A stretch of DNA of 64,000 bases from Roseobacter sp. SK209-2-6 (lineage in GTDB: Bacteria > Pseudomonadota > Alphaproteobacteria > Rhodobacterales > Rhodobacteraceae): the NCBI RefSeq assembly GCF_000169455.1, contig NZ_AAYC01000008.1, forward strand, positions 62,001 to 126,000, written 5' to 3'. The position numbers and the translations under genes are program-made. Positions within the stretch are counted from its first letter, which is position 1; each line of letters begins with the position of its first letter. Shown here one piece after another: positions 35,901-45,105 of the stretch. Below the pieces are notes generated by a model. The model did no database searches and was not told the origin of the DNA. It saw nothing but the letters and a program-made list of their open reading frames with translations.

Positions 35901-38900
35901 AGTGAAGCAGGCCACCGGGTCATCCGGGTCCGCCCAGGCGATACATTTGCGCGCCTCTCTGACACCTCTTATGTTTTGGCGCCAGAAGAGGGTCGTTCGG
36001 GCTATGGCTTGCTCCTGAGTGATCTTGCCGAGCGCGACCTTTTACCGGATCGGGTTGCCCATTTCTGGCTGGTTACCGAGAGGGAAAGCTATCGCCCCGG
36101 ATCCTCTTTCTTCGACCGTAATCTGGAGATGGGTTTTCACTCACTGACAGCCCTTGTGCAGGAGCTAGGCGGGCTGGAGATCGACCAGCCATTGCATATC
36201 TCCCTGTTCACAACAGGCGCGGTCAGCCTCAAATCAGAGGCACTGCCCTATCCCGAAAAAGCTCTGATTGGTGGGGCAGCGGGAGTCATTCCGCGGGAGT
36301 TCCCACTGATTACCTGTTCCCTCACAGATGTGGAGCTCCCCCGTCAACCTGGCCCATTGGAGCGTTTGCTGGGCGCCGGAGAGGCAGATCTCACGCAGCG
36401 CCTGCTCGAAGAGCTTTTGGCCACGGCGCAGAATACCCAAGCGGCCTGGCGGGGCGAAAAGAGGTTTGAAAAGACCTGGCGCAGCCAGACCTTGCCAGAA
36501 GTGGATCTTCCCTCCTCTGGCTTCAAAGAAGGTGGCACCTATCTGATCACCGGCGGATACGGTGGTATTGGCCTCACCCTAGCGGCGCATTTGATGCAAA
36601 CCAATGGTGCCAAAGTTGGGCTTTTGTCGCGGCAAGGACTTCCGCCGCGGGCGGCCTGGGATCGGCATATCGCCTCTCATAGTCCCGCAAATCGCATCGC
36701 CCGCCGGATCAAGGACGTGCAGGCCCTGGAAGCCATAGGCAAAGGCTCGGTGCTGCCGCTGACTGCGGATGTCTGCAACAGCGGTGATCTGCGCGCAGCC
36801 GTCGCCGAGTTGGAACAGGCCCATGGGCCCATTAGCGGTGTGCTGCACGGCGCTGGTTATATTGAAGATGGCCCCATTCTCGCAAAAACCGGTACTCAGA
36901 TCGCCAAAGTACTAGCCCCTAAGGTCAGCGGGCTGCGTGTGCTGGAAGAGGTTTTTCCTGATGGAAGCCTCGACCTGATGGTGCTGTTTTCCTCTTCCTC
37001 GACCGCGACTACACCTGCGGGGCAAATCGACTATGCTGCCGCGAATGAATACCTGAACGCCTGGGCTGCCCAGCGCCAGGGAGGCAAGACTCGGGTGCTG
37101 GCACTGAACTGGGGGGTCTGGAGTGATACCGGCATGGCGGCCGAGGCGCTTTCAGCCCGCACAGGTAGGCAAGCGCCCAGCCCACGCCACCCCTCATCGC
37201 AACCCTTGCTGCAAGAAGAGGGCTTTGACGTCGAGGGCAATCCGATTTTTGCCACAGCTTTGCGTGCGGATCGCGATTGGATTGTTGATGAGCATCGCAC
37301 CAAGGCAGGCACTGCTTTGGTACCAGGCACCGGTTACATCGAATATGCTGCCGAGGCGCTCTCAGCTCTTGGCATGGAGGGTCCCTTTGACCTCCATGAT
37401 CTCTACTTCCTGCGCCCCTTGGTGGTTTCACAAGACAGTGAGCAGGATCTCGTTTTGCGGTTGACCGCACATGATACCGGCTATGACTTTTCACTGCTCA
37501 GCCATCATAGTGAAGGCGGCTACCGTCTGCACGCTGAAGCGCAGATCGCCCTATTGCCGGATGCAATGCCCCTGCCTCCACTGGATCTAGAGGCGATCAA
37601 AGCCCGCTGCCGTGAACAGACATCGGGGCAAAACCTACGCTCTCCGCAGGAAGCGCATCTGCAGTTTGGTCCGCGCTGGCATGTTCTGCAGGAAACTGCC
37701 TTTGGCGAGGCGGAGGGATTGGCGCGCCTTCGGCTACCAGAGGTGGCCCAGGATGATCATTGCCTTTTGCACCCGGGGCTGATGGATCTGGCCACGGGCT
37801 GGGCAATCCAACTGGCACCGGGCTATCGAGATGATGCTCTCTGGGTTCCGGTATCCTACCAGTCTATTTTGGTACGCGCGCCTCTTCCGGTAGAGATTTT
37901 CAGCCACATGCGGCTTGCAGAAAGCACCGGTGGTGACCAGGCCAGTTTCGATATCACCCTCTGTGACTGTTCCGGGCGCATTCTGGTCGAGATCACCGGT
38001 TTCAGGATGACCCGTTTGGCGGCCGGTTTTGAGACTGGACTGCTGCAGCAGGACAAAGCTGATGCCAGCGCTGCCAGTCTGGCTCTGGAAACAGGGGGCG
38101 CAGCGCAACCCCTTTCTCCCGAAGAGCAGCAGTTGCAACGAAATGTTCAAAATGGCATTCGCGCAGAAGAAGGCGCAGAAGCCCTGGAACGCGCTCTTGC
38201 GATCAGCAATTCAAAAGGCCTGTCACAGATCCTGGTCTCTTCGCTCGATTTGCCTGCCTTGATCACCCAGGCTGAACGAAATGGGCAATCCTCGTCACAA
38301 AGCGAAGCCCCCGCCTTTGAACGGCCTGATCTGGACAATGGCTACGTGGCCCCCTCGAACCCGATCGAAGAGAGCCTCGCAGGGCTGTTCCAGAAGCTGC
38401 TGGGCGTTGGGCAGGTCGGTATCGACGACAGCTTCTTCGACCTTGGTGGTCATTCACTGATTGCAGTGCGTCTCTTTGCCCAGATCAAGCGCCTGCACGG
38501 GGTAGATTTCCCGCTGGCTGTACTGTTTGAAGCTCCAAATGTCCGCCAGCTTTCCGAACAGGTCATTGAACAGACCGGGGGCGGTGTTGCGCTGGAACAA
38601 GCTGACACCGGTGCAGGCAGGGATACCGATGACGACGGCAAAGCCCCCGTCAAGACCCATCTGGTTCAGCTGCATCCTGGCAATGGTACCGGGCAGCGGC
38701 CCTTCTTCCTGGTGGCCGGCATGTTTGGCAACGTTCTGAACCTGCGGCACCTGGCGCAACTGTTGGGACAAGACCGCCCGGTCTACGGGTTGCAGGCCAG
38801 AGGGTTGATCGGCAGCGATGAGCCGCATGACACCATGCCAGAAGCCGCGCGCGATTACTTGGCTGAAATCCGTCAAATCCAACCCGAAGGCCCCTATCTT

Positions 38901-39512
38901 CTTGGCGGCTTTTCAGGGGGCGGTATCACCGCCTATGAAATCGCCCAGCAGCTGAAACAGGCCGGTGAAGAAACTGCGGCCCTGGTGCTGCTCGATACCC
39001 CTCTACCGGTACGGCCTCCGCTTAATCGTCAGGACAAACTCCTGATCAAACTGCAAGAGTTGAAGACCAAAGGGCCGGGATACCTTTGGGAATGGGCCAA
39101 AAAGCGCATTGCCTGGGAATTCGAAAAACGCAAGGGCGCTTTGGCCGAAGCTGGGAACACCCCCAGTTTCAACAACCGCAAGATCGAACTTGCCTTCCGC
39201 CACGCGGTTGCCTGTTATGATCTGAAACCCTGGGCTGGCCCCATGTTGTTGTTGCGCCCGCCGCTCGATCAACATTGGAAGGTTTCCAACAGCAATTGGG
39301 TCAGCAGCGAGCGCGAATATGTCTTTGCCGACAATGATTGGACCCAGTGGGCGCCAGCAATTGAAGTGGTGGAGGTGCCCGGAGATCACGACAGCATGGT
39401 CCTCACACCGAATGTCACCACCCTGGCAGCAGAGGTGAAACAACGCCTCGACCGGGCAGAAGCCCTGCATCTGGAGGCTCAACGAAGCAGCCTCTCACAA
39501 GCAGCGGAGTAA
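32970..39512 (+). CDS. Type I polyketide synthase, single module KS-AT-KR-DH-ACP-TE
   Basis: A 2180-residue enzyme that adds one extender unit and releases the product. The KS (about 34-455) has Cys206 (TACSTS), His342 (HGTGT) and His382 (KTNIGH). The AT (about 550-860) has Ser655 in GHSMGE and an AAHS pattern in place of the usual HAFH or YASH specificity motif. The KR (about 1190-1390) has GGYGGIG and a DYAAANEYL catalytic Tyr. A DH-like hot-dog domain (about 1420-1690) carries His1442 in DEHRTKAGTALVPG and a HPGLMD Asp. The ACP carries Ser1829 (DLGGHSL). The TE has Ser1982 (GFSGGG) and a late His (PGDHD). The DH follows the KR, the reverse of the usual order. The GTG at 32970 has AGGAGGG in front. 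It opens an overlapping operon with an NRPS and glycosyltransferases. Confidence 0.9.
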   Translation: MLRNEEMNAGCMGSVGYVMKSEENTAAQTEYSGDIAIVGMAADLPGAPSVETFWNNLRNGIESIAPLSRETLLEAGVSEAMLADPNYVPNAALLENFDHFDADFFGFSPKEAAILDPQHRKFLEVSWSAMENAGHLPESLKEPIGVYAGCGMGSYFYFNICSNPDLVEETGMFLLRHTGNDKDFLSTRVSHVFDLKGPSLNIQTACSTSLVAVHYACKALREGECGMALAGGVTIDMPQGRGYLYKENEILSPDGHCHAFDHRAKGTVFGSGAGVVALRRLEDAIADGDHIWAVIKGSAVNNDGADKAGYLAPSVGGQATAIRQALNAAKTPAETIDYVECHGTGTYLGDPIEVSALTEAYRETTEDTGYCRIGSVKTNIGHLDTAAGIAGLIKTTLGLKHQEIPPSLGYEAPNPAIDFETSPFKVNDRLSPWASHKGPRRAAINALGVGGTNAHAILEEAPKRQASEESDFPFHILCISGQSKSALEENSTALADYLEGNPEADMADVAFTLKEGRRGFAKRRVLIAETTTEAAEQLRTGDPREIFTHDHLGTAPEVVFSFPGGGAQYAGMARDLYETEPVFADWMDRGLDHLQPQLDYDIRALWLPEDDAIEAANARLQKPSVQLPLIMIVEYALAQLWISWGIRPAALVGHSMGENTAACLAGVLSFEDCIDLVLLRGRLFDQVPAGGMLSIALPLDEVQKLIGDDLDIASVNAPALTAVSGPQAALDALSKQLAAKEIDHQRIQIDIAAHSRMLEGILENYRAFLASLTLSAPQLPVISNRTGQPLTAEEATDPDYWTGQLRHTVRFADCINTLAAIPGRVFLEVGPGKALSALAQMSPSVQPGQVLSSLRHPDQEIMDDAFFFGVIGRLWACGVEADWDQIWGEARRNRLPLPGYAFQRSRYFIAPGKAHIAEEAPLPQRHDALTDWGYRLTWRLRLADCALDLDEDLGDGPLTWLFFEDDCGFAAPALAKLSEAGHRVIRVRPGDTFARLSDTSYVLAPEEGRSGYGLLLSDLAERDLLPDRVAHFWLVTERESYRPGSSFFDRNLEMGFHSLTALVQELGGLEIDQPLHISLFTTGAVSLKSEALPYPEKALIGGAAGVIPREFPLITCSLTDVELPRQPGPLERLLGAGEADLTQRLLEELLATAQNTQAAWRGEKRFEKTWRSQTLPEVDLPSSGFKEGGTYLITGGYGGIGLTLAAHLMQTNGAKVGLLSRQGLPPRAAWDRHIASHSPANRIARRIKDVQALEAIGKGSVLPLTADVCNSGDLRAAVAELEQAHGPISGVLHGAGYIEDGPILAKTGTQIAKVLAPKVSGLRVLEEVFPDGSLDLMVLFSSSSTATTPAGQIDYAAANEYLNAWAAQRQGGKTRVLALNWGVWSDTGMAAEALSARTGRQAPSPRHPSSQPLLQEEGFDVEGNPIFATALRADRDWIVDEHRTKAGTALVPGTGYIEYAAEALSALGMEGPFDLHDLYFLRPLVVSQDSEQDLVLRLTAHDTGYDFSLLSHHSEGGYRLHAEAQIALLPDAMPLPPLDLEAIKARCREQTSGQNLRSPQEAHLQFGPRWHVLQETAFGEAEGLARLRLPEVAQDDHCLLHPGLMDLATGWAIQLAPGYRDDALWVPVSYQSILVRAPLPVEIFSHMRLAESTGGDQASFDITLCDCSGRILVEITGFRMTRLAAGFETGLLQQDKADASAASLALETGGAAQPLSPEEQQLQRNVQNGIRAEEGAEALERALAISNSKGLSQILVSSLDLPALITQAERNGQSSSQSEAPAFERPDLDNGYVAPSNPIEESLAGLFQKLLGVGQVGIDDSFFDLGGHSLIAVRLFAQIKRLHGVDFPLAVLFEAPNVRQLSEQVIEQTGGGVALEQADTGAGRDTDDDGKAPVKTHLVQLHPGNGTGQRPFFLVAGMFGNVLNLRHLAQLLGQDRPVYGLQARGLIGSDEPHDTMPEAARDYLAEIRQIQPEGPYLLGGFSGGGITAYEIAQQLKQAGEETAALVLLDTPLPVRPPLNRQDKLLIKLQELKTKGPGYLWEWAKKRIAWEFEKRKGALAEAGNTPSFNNRKIELAFRHAVACYDLKPWAGPMLLLRPPLDQHWKVSNSNWVSSEREYVFADNDWTQWAPAIEVVEVPGDHDSMVLTPNVTTLAAEVKQRLDRAEALHLEAQRSSLSQAAE

Positions 39513-39517
39513 CAGTG

Positions 39518-40525
39518 ATGCAGAATGGCAGTGTCCTAACCATTATTCTGAACTATCAAACCCCGGAGATGACACTGCAATGTGCGCAGGCCGCCCTTGG
39601 GGAGATGGAAGATCTCACCGGGGAAGTCCTGATCATCGACAATGGTTCCGGTGATGGGTCTTGGGAGAAACTGCAGCAGGGCGTGCGGGAACGCGGCTGG
39701 CAGGACTGTGGCCGTTTGCGCCTGCACCGCTCTATGACGAATGGCGGCTTTGGGGCAGGAATGAACATCGGCTTTGCGTCTGGCTTTTCTGATGGCACCC
39801 AACCTGACTATTACTACCTTCTGAACTCTGATGCCTTTGTTCAGGGGCGCTCGATCCGCACCCTGCGCAACTTTCTCAAAGACCACCCTGGTGCTGGACT
39901 GGCCGGCTCTTATACCGAGGGAACTGATGGCACCCCACACCGCACTGCCTTTCGCTTTCCTTCGATCGCGGGTGAGTTTGAAATGGCCGCACGCACCGGT
40001 GTTTTCACACGGCTGCTAAAGCCATGGATCGTGGCGATGGAAATCCCCTCGGATGAGACGCAGGTGGATTGGGTCGCTGGTGCCAGTCTCATGATTACCC
40101 AAGCCGCTCTTGAGGCAATCGGAGGATTTGATGAGACCTTCTTCCTCTACTTTGAAGAAACCGACCTCTGCAAACGGGCCGCCAATGCCGGTTGGCGCAC
40201 ACATTACGTCCCGGAAAGCCGAGTTATTCACGTCGGTTCTGCCTCAACTGGAATGAAAGAGTGGCAACGCACGCCAAGCTACTGGTTTCAATCCCGCCAG
40301 CATTACTTCACCAAAACCCATGGCAAAGCCTATGCAGCCTGCGCCACTTTTGCACGTGCATTGGGCTGCGCGATCTATCGCTTTCGACAGGTTGTACAAG
40401 GCAAGCCCAAGCAAGACCCTGATCACTTCCTTCGCGATTTGATCCGCCATGCGCTCCCCCGTGTGAGCGCCCTTTCCAAACCCGAAACGCGCGCCCATAC
40501 CCCGATTTCGGAGGACCTTAAATGA
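39518..40525 (+). CDS. Glycosyltransferase family 2 (rhamnosyltransferase-like)
   Basis: A 335-residue GT2 enzyme. It shows TIILNYQTPEMTLQCAQAAL, VLIIDNGSGDGSW, NGGFGAGMNIGF, the LLNSDAFV metal site, DWVAGASLMITQAALEAIGGFDETFFLYFEETDLCKRA and a final WYRTPSYWF-like region (WQRTPSYWFQSRQHY), the pattern of dTDP-rhamnosyl- and related transferases. The ATG at 39518 has GGAG eight bases upstream; a GTG three bases earlier is disregarded. It stands between the PKS and NRPS genes, five bases after the first and overlapping the second by four. The polyketide machinery and sugar transfer are thus co-translated. Confidence 0.88.
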   Translation: MQNGSVLTIILNYQTPEMTLQCAQAALGEMEDLTGEVLIIDNGSGDGSWEKLQQGVRERGWQDCGRLRLHRSMTNGGFGAGMNIGFASGFSDGTQPDYYYLLNSDAFVQGRSIRTLRNFLKDHPGAGLAGSYTEGTDGTPHRTAFRFPSIAGEFEMAARTGVFTRLLKPWIVAMEIPSDETQVDWVAGASLMITQAALEAIGGFDETFFLYFEETDLCKRAANAGWRTHYVPESRVIHVGSASTGMKEWQRTPSYWFQSRQHYFTKTHGKAYAACATFARALGCAIYRFRQVVQGKPKQDPDHFLRDLIRHALPRVSALSKPETRAHTPISEDLK

Positions 40526-43500
40526 GCCCCTTTTCCTGCGTCGTCATCGGCGATGAGTCCCTTTTGATTGGCTGTTCAGAAGCCCTTTTGTCTGGAGGGC
40601 ATCACATCAAGGCAGTGGTCACCCAGGATCAGGACATCACCTCCTGGGCTGCTGACAAGGGTCTGCCGGTTCTCGCCTATCCCAAGGACATCAATGAGGA
40701 GTTCGATTGGCTCCTCTCCATCGCCAACCTCCGCATGATCCCACAGGGGGTTCTGGACAAAGCCACCAAAGGTGCGGTTAATTTCCACGATGGGCCGCTC
40801 CCAAACTATGCTGGCTTGAACACTCCAGTCTGGGCGATGATCGCTGGAGAGGCACAACATGGAATAACCTGGCACGTGATGGAGGGCGGCGTGGATGAGG
40901 GTGACATCCTGGCCCAACGCCTCTTTGACATTGGCGCGGATGAAACCGCCCTTAGTCTGAATTCCAAATGCTACGCAGCCGCCATGGACAGTTTTCCAGA
41001 GGTTCTGGCGCAGTTGGAAAGCGGCAGCTTGCAGCGCCGCGCCCAGGATCTGAGCCAGCGTAGTTATTTTGCCAAAGATCAACGCCCCTCGGGAGGGGCT
41101 GTTTTGGATTTTTCCAAACCGGCAGAAGAGCTGGCGCGCCTGGTTCAAGCGCTTGATTTCGGCGGCTATTGGAACCCGCTCTGGGCCCCAAAGATCATGA
41201 CCGCAACACGGTCACTTCTGGTCAGCAAGGCGCAGGTTGTGGATGGGATTGGTGCTGCCGGGACCATACTCTCGGTAACAGGAGCAGAGCTGCGCGTTGC
41301 GACCGGCCAGGGAACCCTGGCTCTCTCGGGTATCACTGAATTTGATGGTCAGGCCGCAGATCTCCCCGCTCTGTTCGAAGCGGGGCACACACTCCCGAGT
41401 TTCAACGCAGTTGCCGCCGAGCGCCTGACGCAAGCCCTTCGACAGACCCAGGGTGGAGAAAGCCACTGGCGCAAGGCCCTTGCCAATCTGCAGCCTGTAA
41501 CCGTCCCCCTCAGCGGGCAATACCCAGCATCTGGCCTCACTCGTCATGCAGTCGCGCTCCCCCAGGGTCTGGCCGAAGAAGACGTCATTGCCACAGTTTC
41601 AGCTTGGGCCATGCTCAGCACTGGTGAAGAAACCGCCGATATCGCTTTTGCGGTTGAGCCAGCTGACGAAACGTTAGGGCTCGTCTCGCCCTGGGTTCCC
41701 TTGCAGGCCTCTCGCAACCTTCTTGCAGGAGAGCACCTCTCTCGGGTAAAGGCCGAGGTCCAAATGGCGCGCGAGCATGGCGGATTCGCATTGGACCTGG
41801 TTGCACGTGCACCAGAGCTGGCACCGCATCAACAACCGGCAATTGGAATGACGGTGAAACAGGATGCGGACCTGCCAGGCTGCGTTGCAACGGTTTCACT
41901 TCATGACGGCGTTTTGGCGCTGCATGTGGATGACGCCCGGCTTGACAGCAAAACCGCGGAGCTGCTCGCCGCGCGGCTGGAGCTGGCGCTGGGTGTCATC
42001 CCCACCAATCCTGACTGCCCGCTGTCAGATCTATCCATCCTCCCCGAAGCGGAGCGAAAACAATTGCTGTCGGATTGGAACCAGACAGCAGCAGACCTTC
42101 CAGAGGCACCAACAATTCAAGCTGCCTTTGAAGCCCAGGTTGCCCAAACACCCGACGCAATTGCACTGGTTTTTGAGGATCAGAGTTTCAGCTACGCCGC
42201 TTTGAATGCCCGTGCCAATGGGGTGGCTGCTCAACTGCAAGCAAGGGGCGTTGCTCCTGGCGACCATGTTGGCATCTATGTAAAACGTTCGGCTGAGCTG
42301 CTGATCGCGGCTCTAGGTGTCCTCAAGGCGGGCGCGGCCTATGTTCCAATGGATCCCGCCTATCCAGCCAATCGACTAGAACATTTTCTGACCGACAGCG
42401 CGGCCAAATTCGTCATCACACAGGAAAACCTCCTGGATAGCCTTCCTGACAGCGCGGCGCAGGTGCTTTTGGTCGACCAGATCGCAGTGGGTGATGCTCT
42501 CCAGTCAAACATTACCAGTGAAGCAACGGCGGCGGATACGGCCTATCTGATCTACACCTCCGGCTCTACGGGCACGCCAAAGGGCGTGGTTGTGCGTCAC
42601 GAAAATGTCGCCAACTTCTTCGCTGCCATGGATGCACGTATCCCACACAAAGCCGGAGATTGCTGGCTCGCCGTCACCAGCCTCTCCTTTGACATCTCCG
42701 TTCTAGAGTTGTTCTGGACGCTTTCGCGGGGTTTCAAACTGGTGTTGTCCAGCGACGAAAGTCGCCTGGAACTATCCAAAGGCACGATTGCGATCTCGGA
42801 TCGGCGAATGGATTTCAATCTGTTCTACTGGGGCAATGACGACGGACCAGGACCGCGTAAATACCACCTTCTTCTGGAAGGAGCCAAATTCGCCGATGAA
42901 AATGGCTTTAACGCGGTCTGGACACCGGAACGCCATTTCCACGCCTTTGGCGGCCCCTATCCAAACCCCTCTGTTACCGGTGCGGCTGTTGCAGCGGTGA
43001 CCAAAAACCTGAGCGTGCGGGCAGGATCGGTGGTTGCTCCTCTGCATCACCCTGCCCGGGTGGCCGAGGAATGGTCGGTGATCGACAACCTCACCAATGG
43101 TCGAGCCGGGCTTGGCATCGCCTCCGGTTGGCAGCCAGATGATTTTATCCTGCGCCCGGAGAACACACCTCCGGCGAACAAACCCGCAATGTATGAATGC
43201 ATCGAAACCCTGCGCAAGCTGTGGCGGGGTGAGGAGGTTGAATTTCCCCGAAAAGATGGCTCCATGCATAGCGTCATCACCCAGCCGCGGCCGGTCTCCA
43301 AAGAGCTACCCCTCTGGGTGACAACCGCTGGCAACCCGGACACTTGGCGTGAAGCCGGTGAAATCGGCGCCAATGTGCTGACCCATCTGCTGGGGCAGAG
43401 CATTGATGAGGTGGCAGGAAAGATCCGTATTTATCATGATGCTCTGCGCGCTGCGGGCCGGGATCCTGCTGATTTCAAAGTCACGCTGATGCTGCACAGC

Positions 43501-45105
43501 TATCTCGCAGAAACCCGCGAGGAAGCGCGGCAAACAGCGCGGGAACCCATGAAGGACTACCTGCGCGCCGCCGCAGGGTTGATCAAGCAATATGCCTGGG
43601 CTTTCCCTGCCTTTAAGCGACCCAAGGGTGTGAACAACCCCTTTGAGATGCAACTGGATGCCCTCACGGCAGATGAGCTGGAGGCCATTCTGGAATTCGC
43701 CTTCGAACGCTATTTTGAAGACTCCGGCCTCTTTGGAACGGTAGAAGACGCGCTGGCCCGGACCGAAGAGCTGAAGCGCATTGGCGTTGATGAGATTGCC
43801 TGTCTCATCGACTATGGCATCGCCCCGGAACAAGTACTGGAGGGCCTCAAACCGCTAGCCGTAGTCTTGCGCCGCGCCAATACGGCACAGGAACTGGCAG
43901 AGGATGATTTCTCTCTCTCTGCGCAGATGATGCGGCACCAAGTCACCCATATGCAGTGTACACCTTCAATGGCTCGTATGCTGGTTCAGGATGATGAAGC
44001 ACGTGTCGTGCTGGGGCGTCTGCAGCATCTCTTGGTTGGGGGTGAGGCCCTGCCTGCCGACTTGGCTGGCAGTCTGCGCGAGGCCACAAATGCCGAAATT
44101 CGCAATATGTATGGCCCGACAGAAACCACCATTTGGTCAACAATGCATAGTATGCGCGGACACCCGCATGGAATAGCACCAATTGGAAAGCCGATTGCCA
44201 ATACATCTGTTTTTGTCCTGGATCAGGCGCAACACCCAGTGCCCATGGGCGCTGCGGGAGAGCTCTATATCGGTGGGTTAGGCGTTACCGCAGGCTATTG
44301 GCAGCGGCCTGATCTAACCGCCGAACGTTTCCCGAAAAACCCCTTTGGACAGGGCAAAATCTATCGCACCGGCGATCTGGTACGCTGGCGCGCTGATGGT
44401 GAACTCGATTTCCTTGGGCGCAGCGATCATCAGGTCAAAATCCGCGGGCAGCGGATCGAGCTGGGTGAGATTGAGGCCGCCATGGCAGCCTTTGAAGGGG
44501 TCACTGGTGCAGTCGTCATTCAACGCCAAGTCGGAAAGACCGAGCAACTGTTGGGCTATGTGACACAGAACCCGGAAAATCCGGTAGACCAGCAGGCATT
44601 GCTCTCTGCGCTTTCCGGTCAACTGCCCGAGGTCATGGTTCCAAACCAGATCGTCGCCCTGGACCGCTTTCCTCTGACTCCAAATAAGAAGATCGATCGC
44701 AAGGCTTTGCCCGATCCCAAACCACAAAAAGCGGCGCCTGCGGTCCAAGTTTCAGCACAGACCCCGGCACTAGGGGCGCAGAGCACAATTGCAGAGATTT
44801 GGAGCCGGATCTTGGGCGTGCAGGACATCGGAGCGCAGGACAACTTCTTTGCCCTTGGCGGACACAGTCTGCTCGCGGTTCAGGCCCACCGAGACATTCG
44901 CGAAGCGCTTTCGGTCCAGAAACTCTCGATCACCGATATTTTCCGCTTCCCCACTCTTTCGGGTCTAGCTACCCATGTGGAAGGTTTGACGGGCAACGGG
45001 GGGAGTTCGGACGATCAGCCGGACGACACCCCCACCGCTGACAAAAGCGACACCATTTCGAAACGGCGCGCGATGCGGGCCAACCGCAAAGCAAGGTCCG
45101 GATGA
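40522..45105 (+). CDS. NRPS: formyltransferase - degenerate C - A domain with inserted luciferase-like monooxygenase - PCP
   Basis: A 1527-residue synthetase. Residues 1-290 are a formyltransferase with Asn87, His89 and Asp125 (VNFHDGPLPNYAG, VDEGDI). Residues about 300-510 look like a C-domain remnant without HHxxxDG. The A domain starts near 530, with YTSGSTGTPKG at 678-688 and FDISVLELF at 723-731. It is then interrupted by an FMN-dependent luciferase-like domain (about 760-1110, DFNLFYWGNDDG, VWTPERHFHAFGG, GLGIASGW), and resumes with LLVGGEAL and NMYGPTETT. The specificity residues D724-I725-L728-Q1145-L1171-G1173-M1196-I1204-W1205-K1390 give DILQLGMIWK, against DILQLGLIWK for glycine. 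The PCP has Ser1449 (LGGHSL). There is no TE. It overlaps both neighbours by ATGA. Confidence 0.92.
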   Translation: MSPFSCVVIGDESLLIGCSEALLSGGHHIKAVVTQDQDITSWAADKGLPVLAYPKDINEEFDWLLSIANLRMIPQGVLDKATKGAVNFHDGPLPNYAGLNTPVWAMIAGEAQHGITWHVMEGGVDEGDILAQRLFDIGADETALSLNSKCYAAAMDSFPEVLAQLESGSLQRRAQDLSQRSYFAKDQRPSGGAVLDFSKPAEELARLVQALDFGGYWNPLWAPKIMTATRSLLVSKAQVVDGIGAAGTILSVTGAELRVATGQGTLALSGITEFDGQAADLPALFEAGHTLPSFNAVAAERLTQALRQTQGGESHWRKALANLQPVTVPLSGQYPASGLTRHAVALPQGLAEEDVIATVSAWAMLSTGEETADIAFAVEPADETLGLVSPWVPLQASRNLLAGEHLSRVKAEVQMAREHGGFALDLVARAPELAPHQQPAIGMTVKQDADLPGCVATVSLHDGVLALHVDDARLDSKTAELLAARLELALGVIPTNPDCPLSDLSILPEAERKQLLSDWNQTAADLPEAPTIQAAFEAQVAQTPDAIALVFEDQSFSYAALNARANGVAAQLQARGVAPGDHVGIYVKRSAELLIAALGVLKAGAAYVPMDPAYPANRLEHFLTDSAAKFVITQENLLDSLPDSAAQVLLVDQIAVGDALQSNITSEATAADTAYLIYTSGSTGTPKGVVVRHENVANFFAAMDARIPHKAGDCWLAVTSLSFDISVLELFWTLSRGFKLVLSSDESRLELSKGTIAISDRRMDFNLFYWGNDDGPGPRKYHLLLEGAKFADENGFNAVWTPERHFHAFGGPYPNPSVTGAAVAAVTKNLSVRAGSVVAPLHHPARVAEEWSVIDNLTNGRAGLGIASGWQPDDFILRPENTPPANKPAMYECIETLRKLWRGEEVEFPRKDGSMHSVITQPRPVSKELPLWVTTAGNPDTWREAGEIGANVLTHLLGQSIDEVAGKIRIYHDALRAAGRDPADFKVTLMLHSYLAETREEARQTAREPMKDYLRAAAGLIKQYAWAFPAFKRPKGVNNPFEMQLDALTADELEAILEFAFERYFEDSGLFGTVEDALARTEELKRIGVDEIACLIDYGIAPEQVLEGLKPLAVVLRRANTAQELAEDDFSLSAQMMRHQVTHMQCTPSMARMLVQDDEARVVLGRLQHLLVGGEALPADLAGSLREATNAEIRNMYGPTETTIWSTMHSMRGHPHGIAPIGKPIANTSVFVLDQAQHPVPMGAAGELYIGGLGVTAGYWQRPDLTAERFPKNPFGQGKIYRTGDLVRWRADGELDFLGRSDHQVKIRGQRIELGEIEAAMAAFEGVTGAVVIQRQVGKTEQLLGYVTQNPENPVDQQALLSALSGQLPEVMVPNQIVALDRFPLTPNKKIDRKALPDPKPQKAAPAVQVSAQTPALGAQSTIAEIWSRILGVQDIGAQDNFFALGGHSLLAVQAHRDIREALSVQKLSITDIFRFPTLSGLATHVEGLTGNGGSSDDQPDDTPTADKSDTISKRRAMRANRKARSG

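Noticed and set aside
40522-41400. Methionyl-tRNA formyltransferase as a separate gene
   Set aside because: The formyltransferase continues in frame into the A domain with no stop, so it is a domain of the NRPS.
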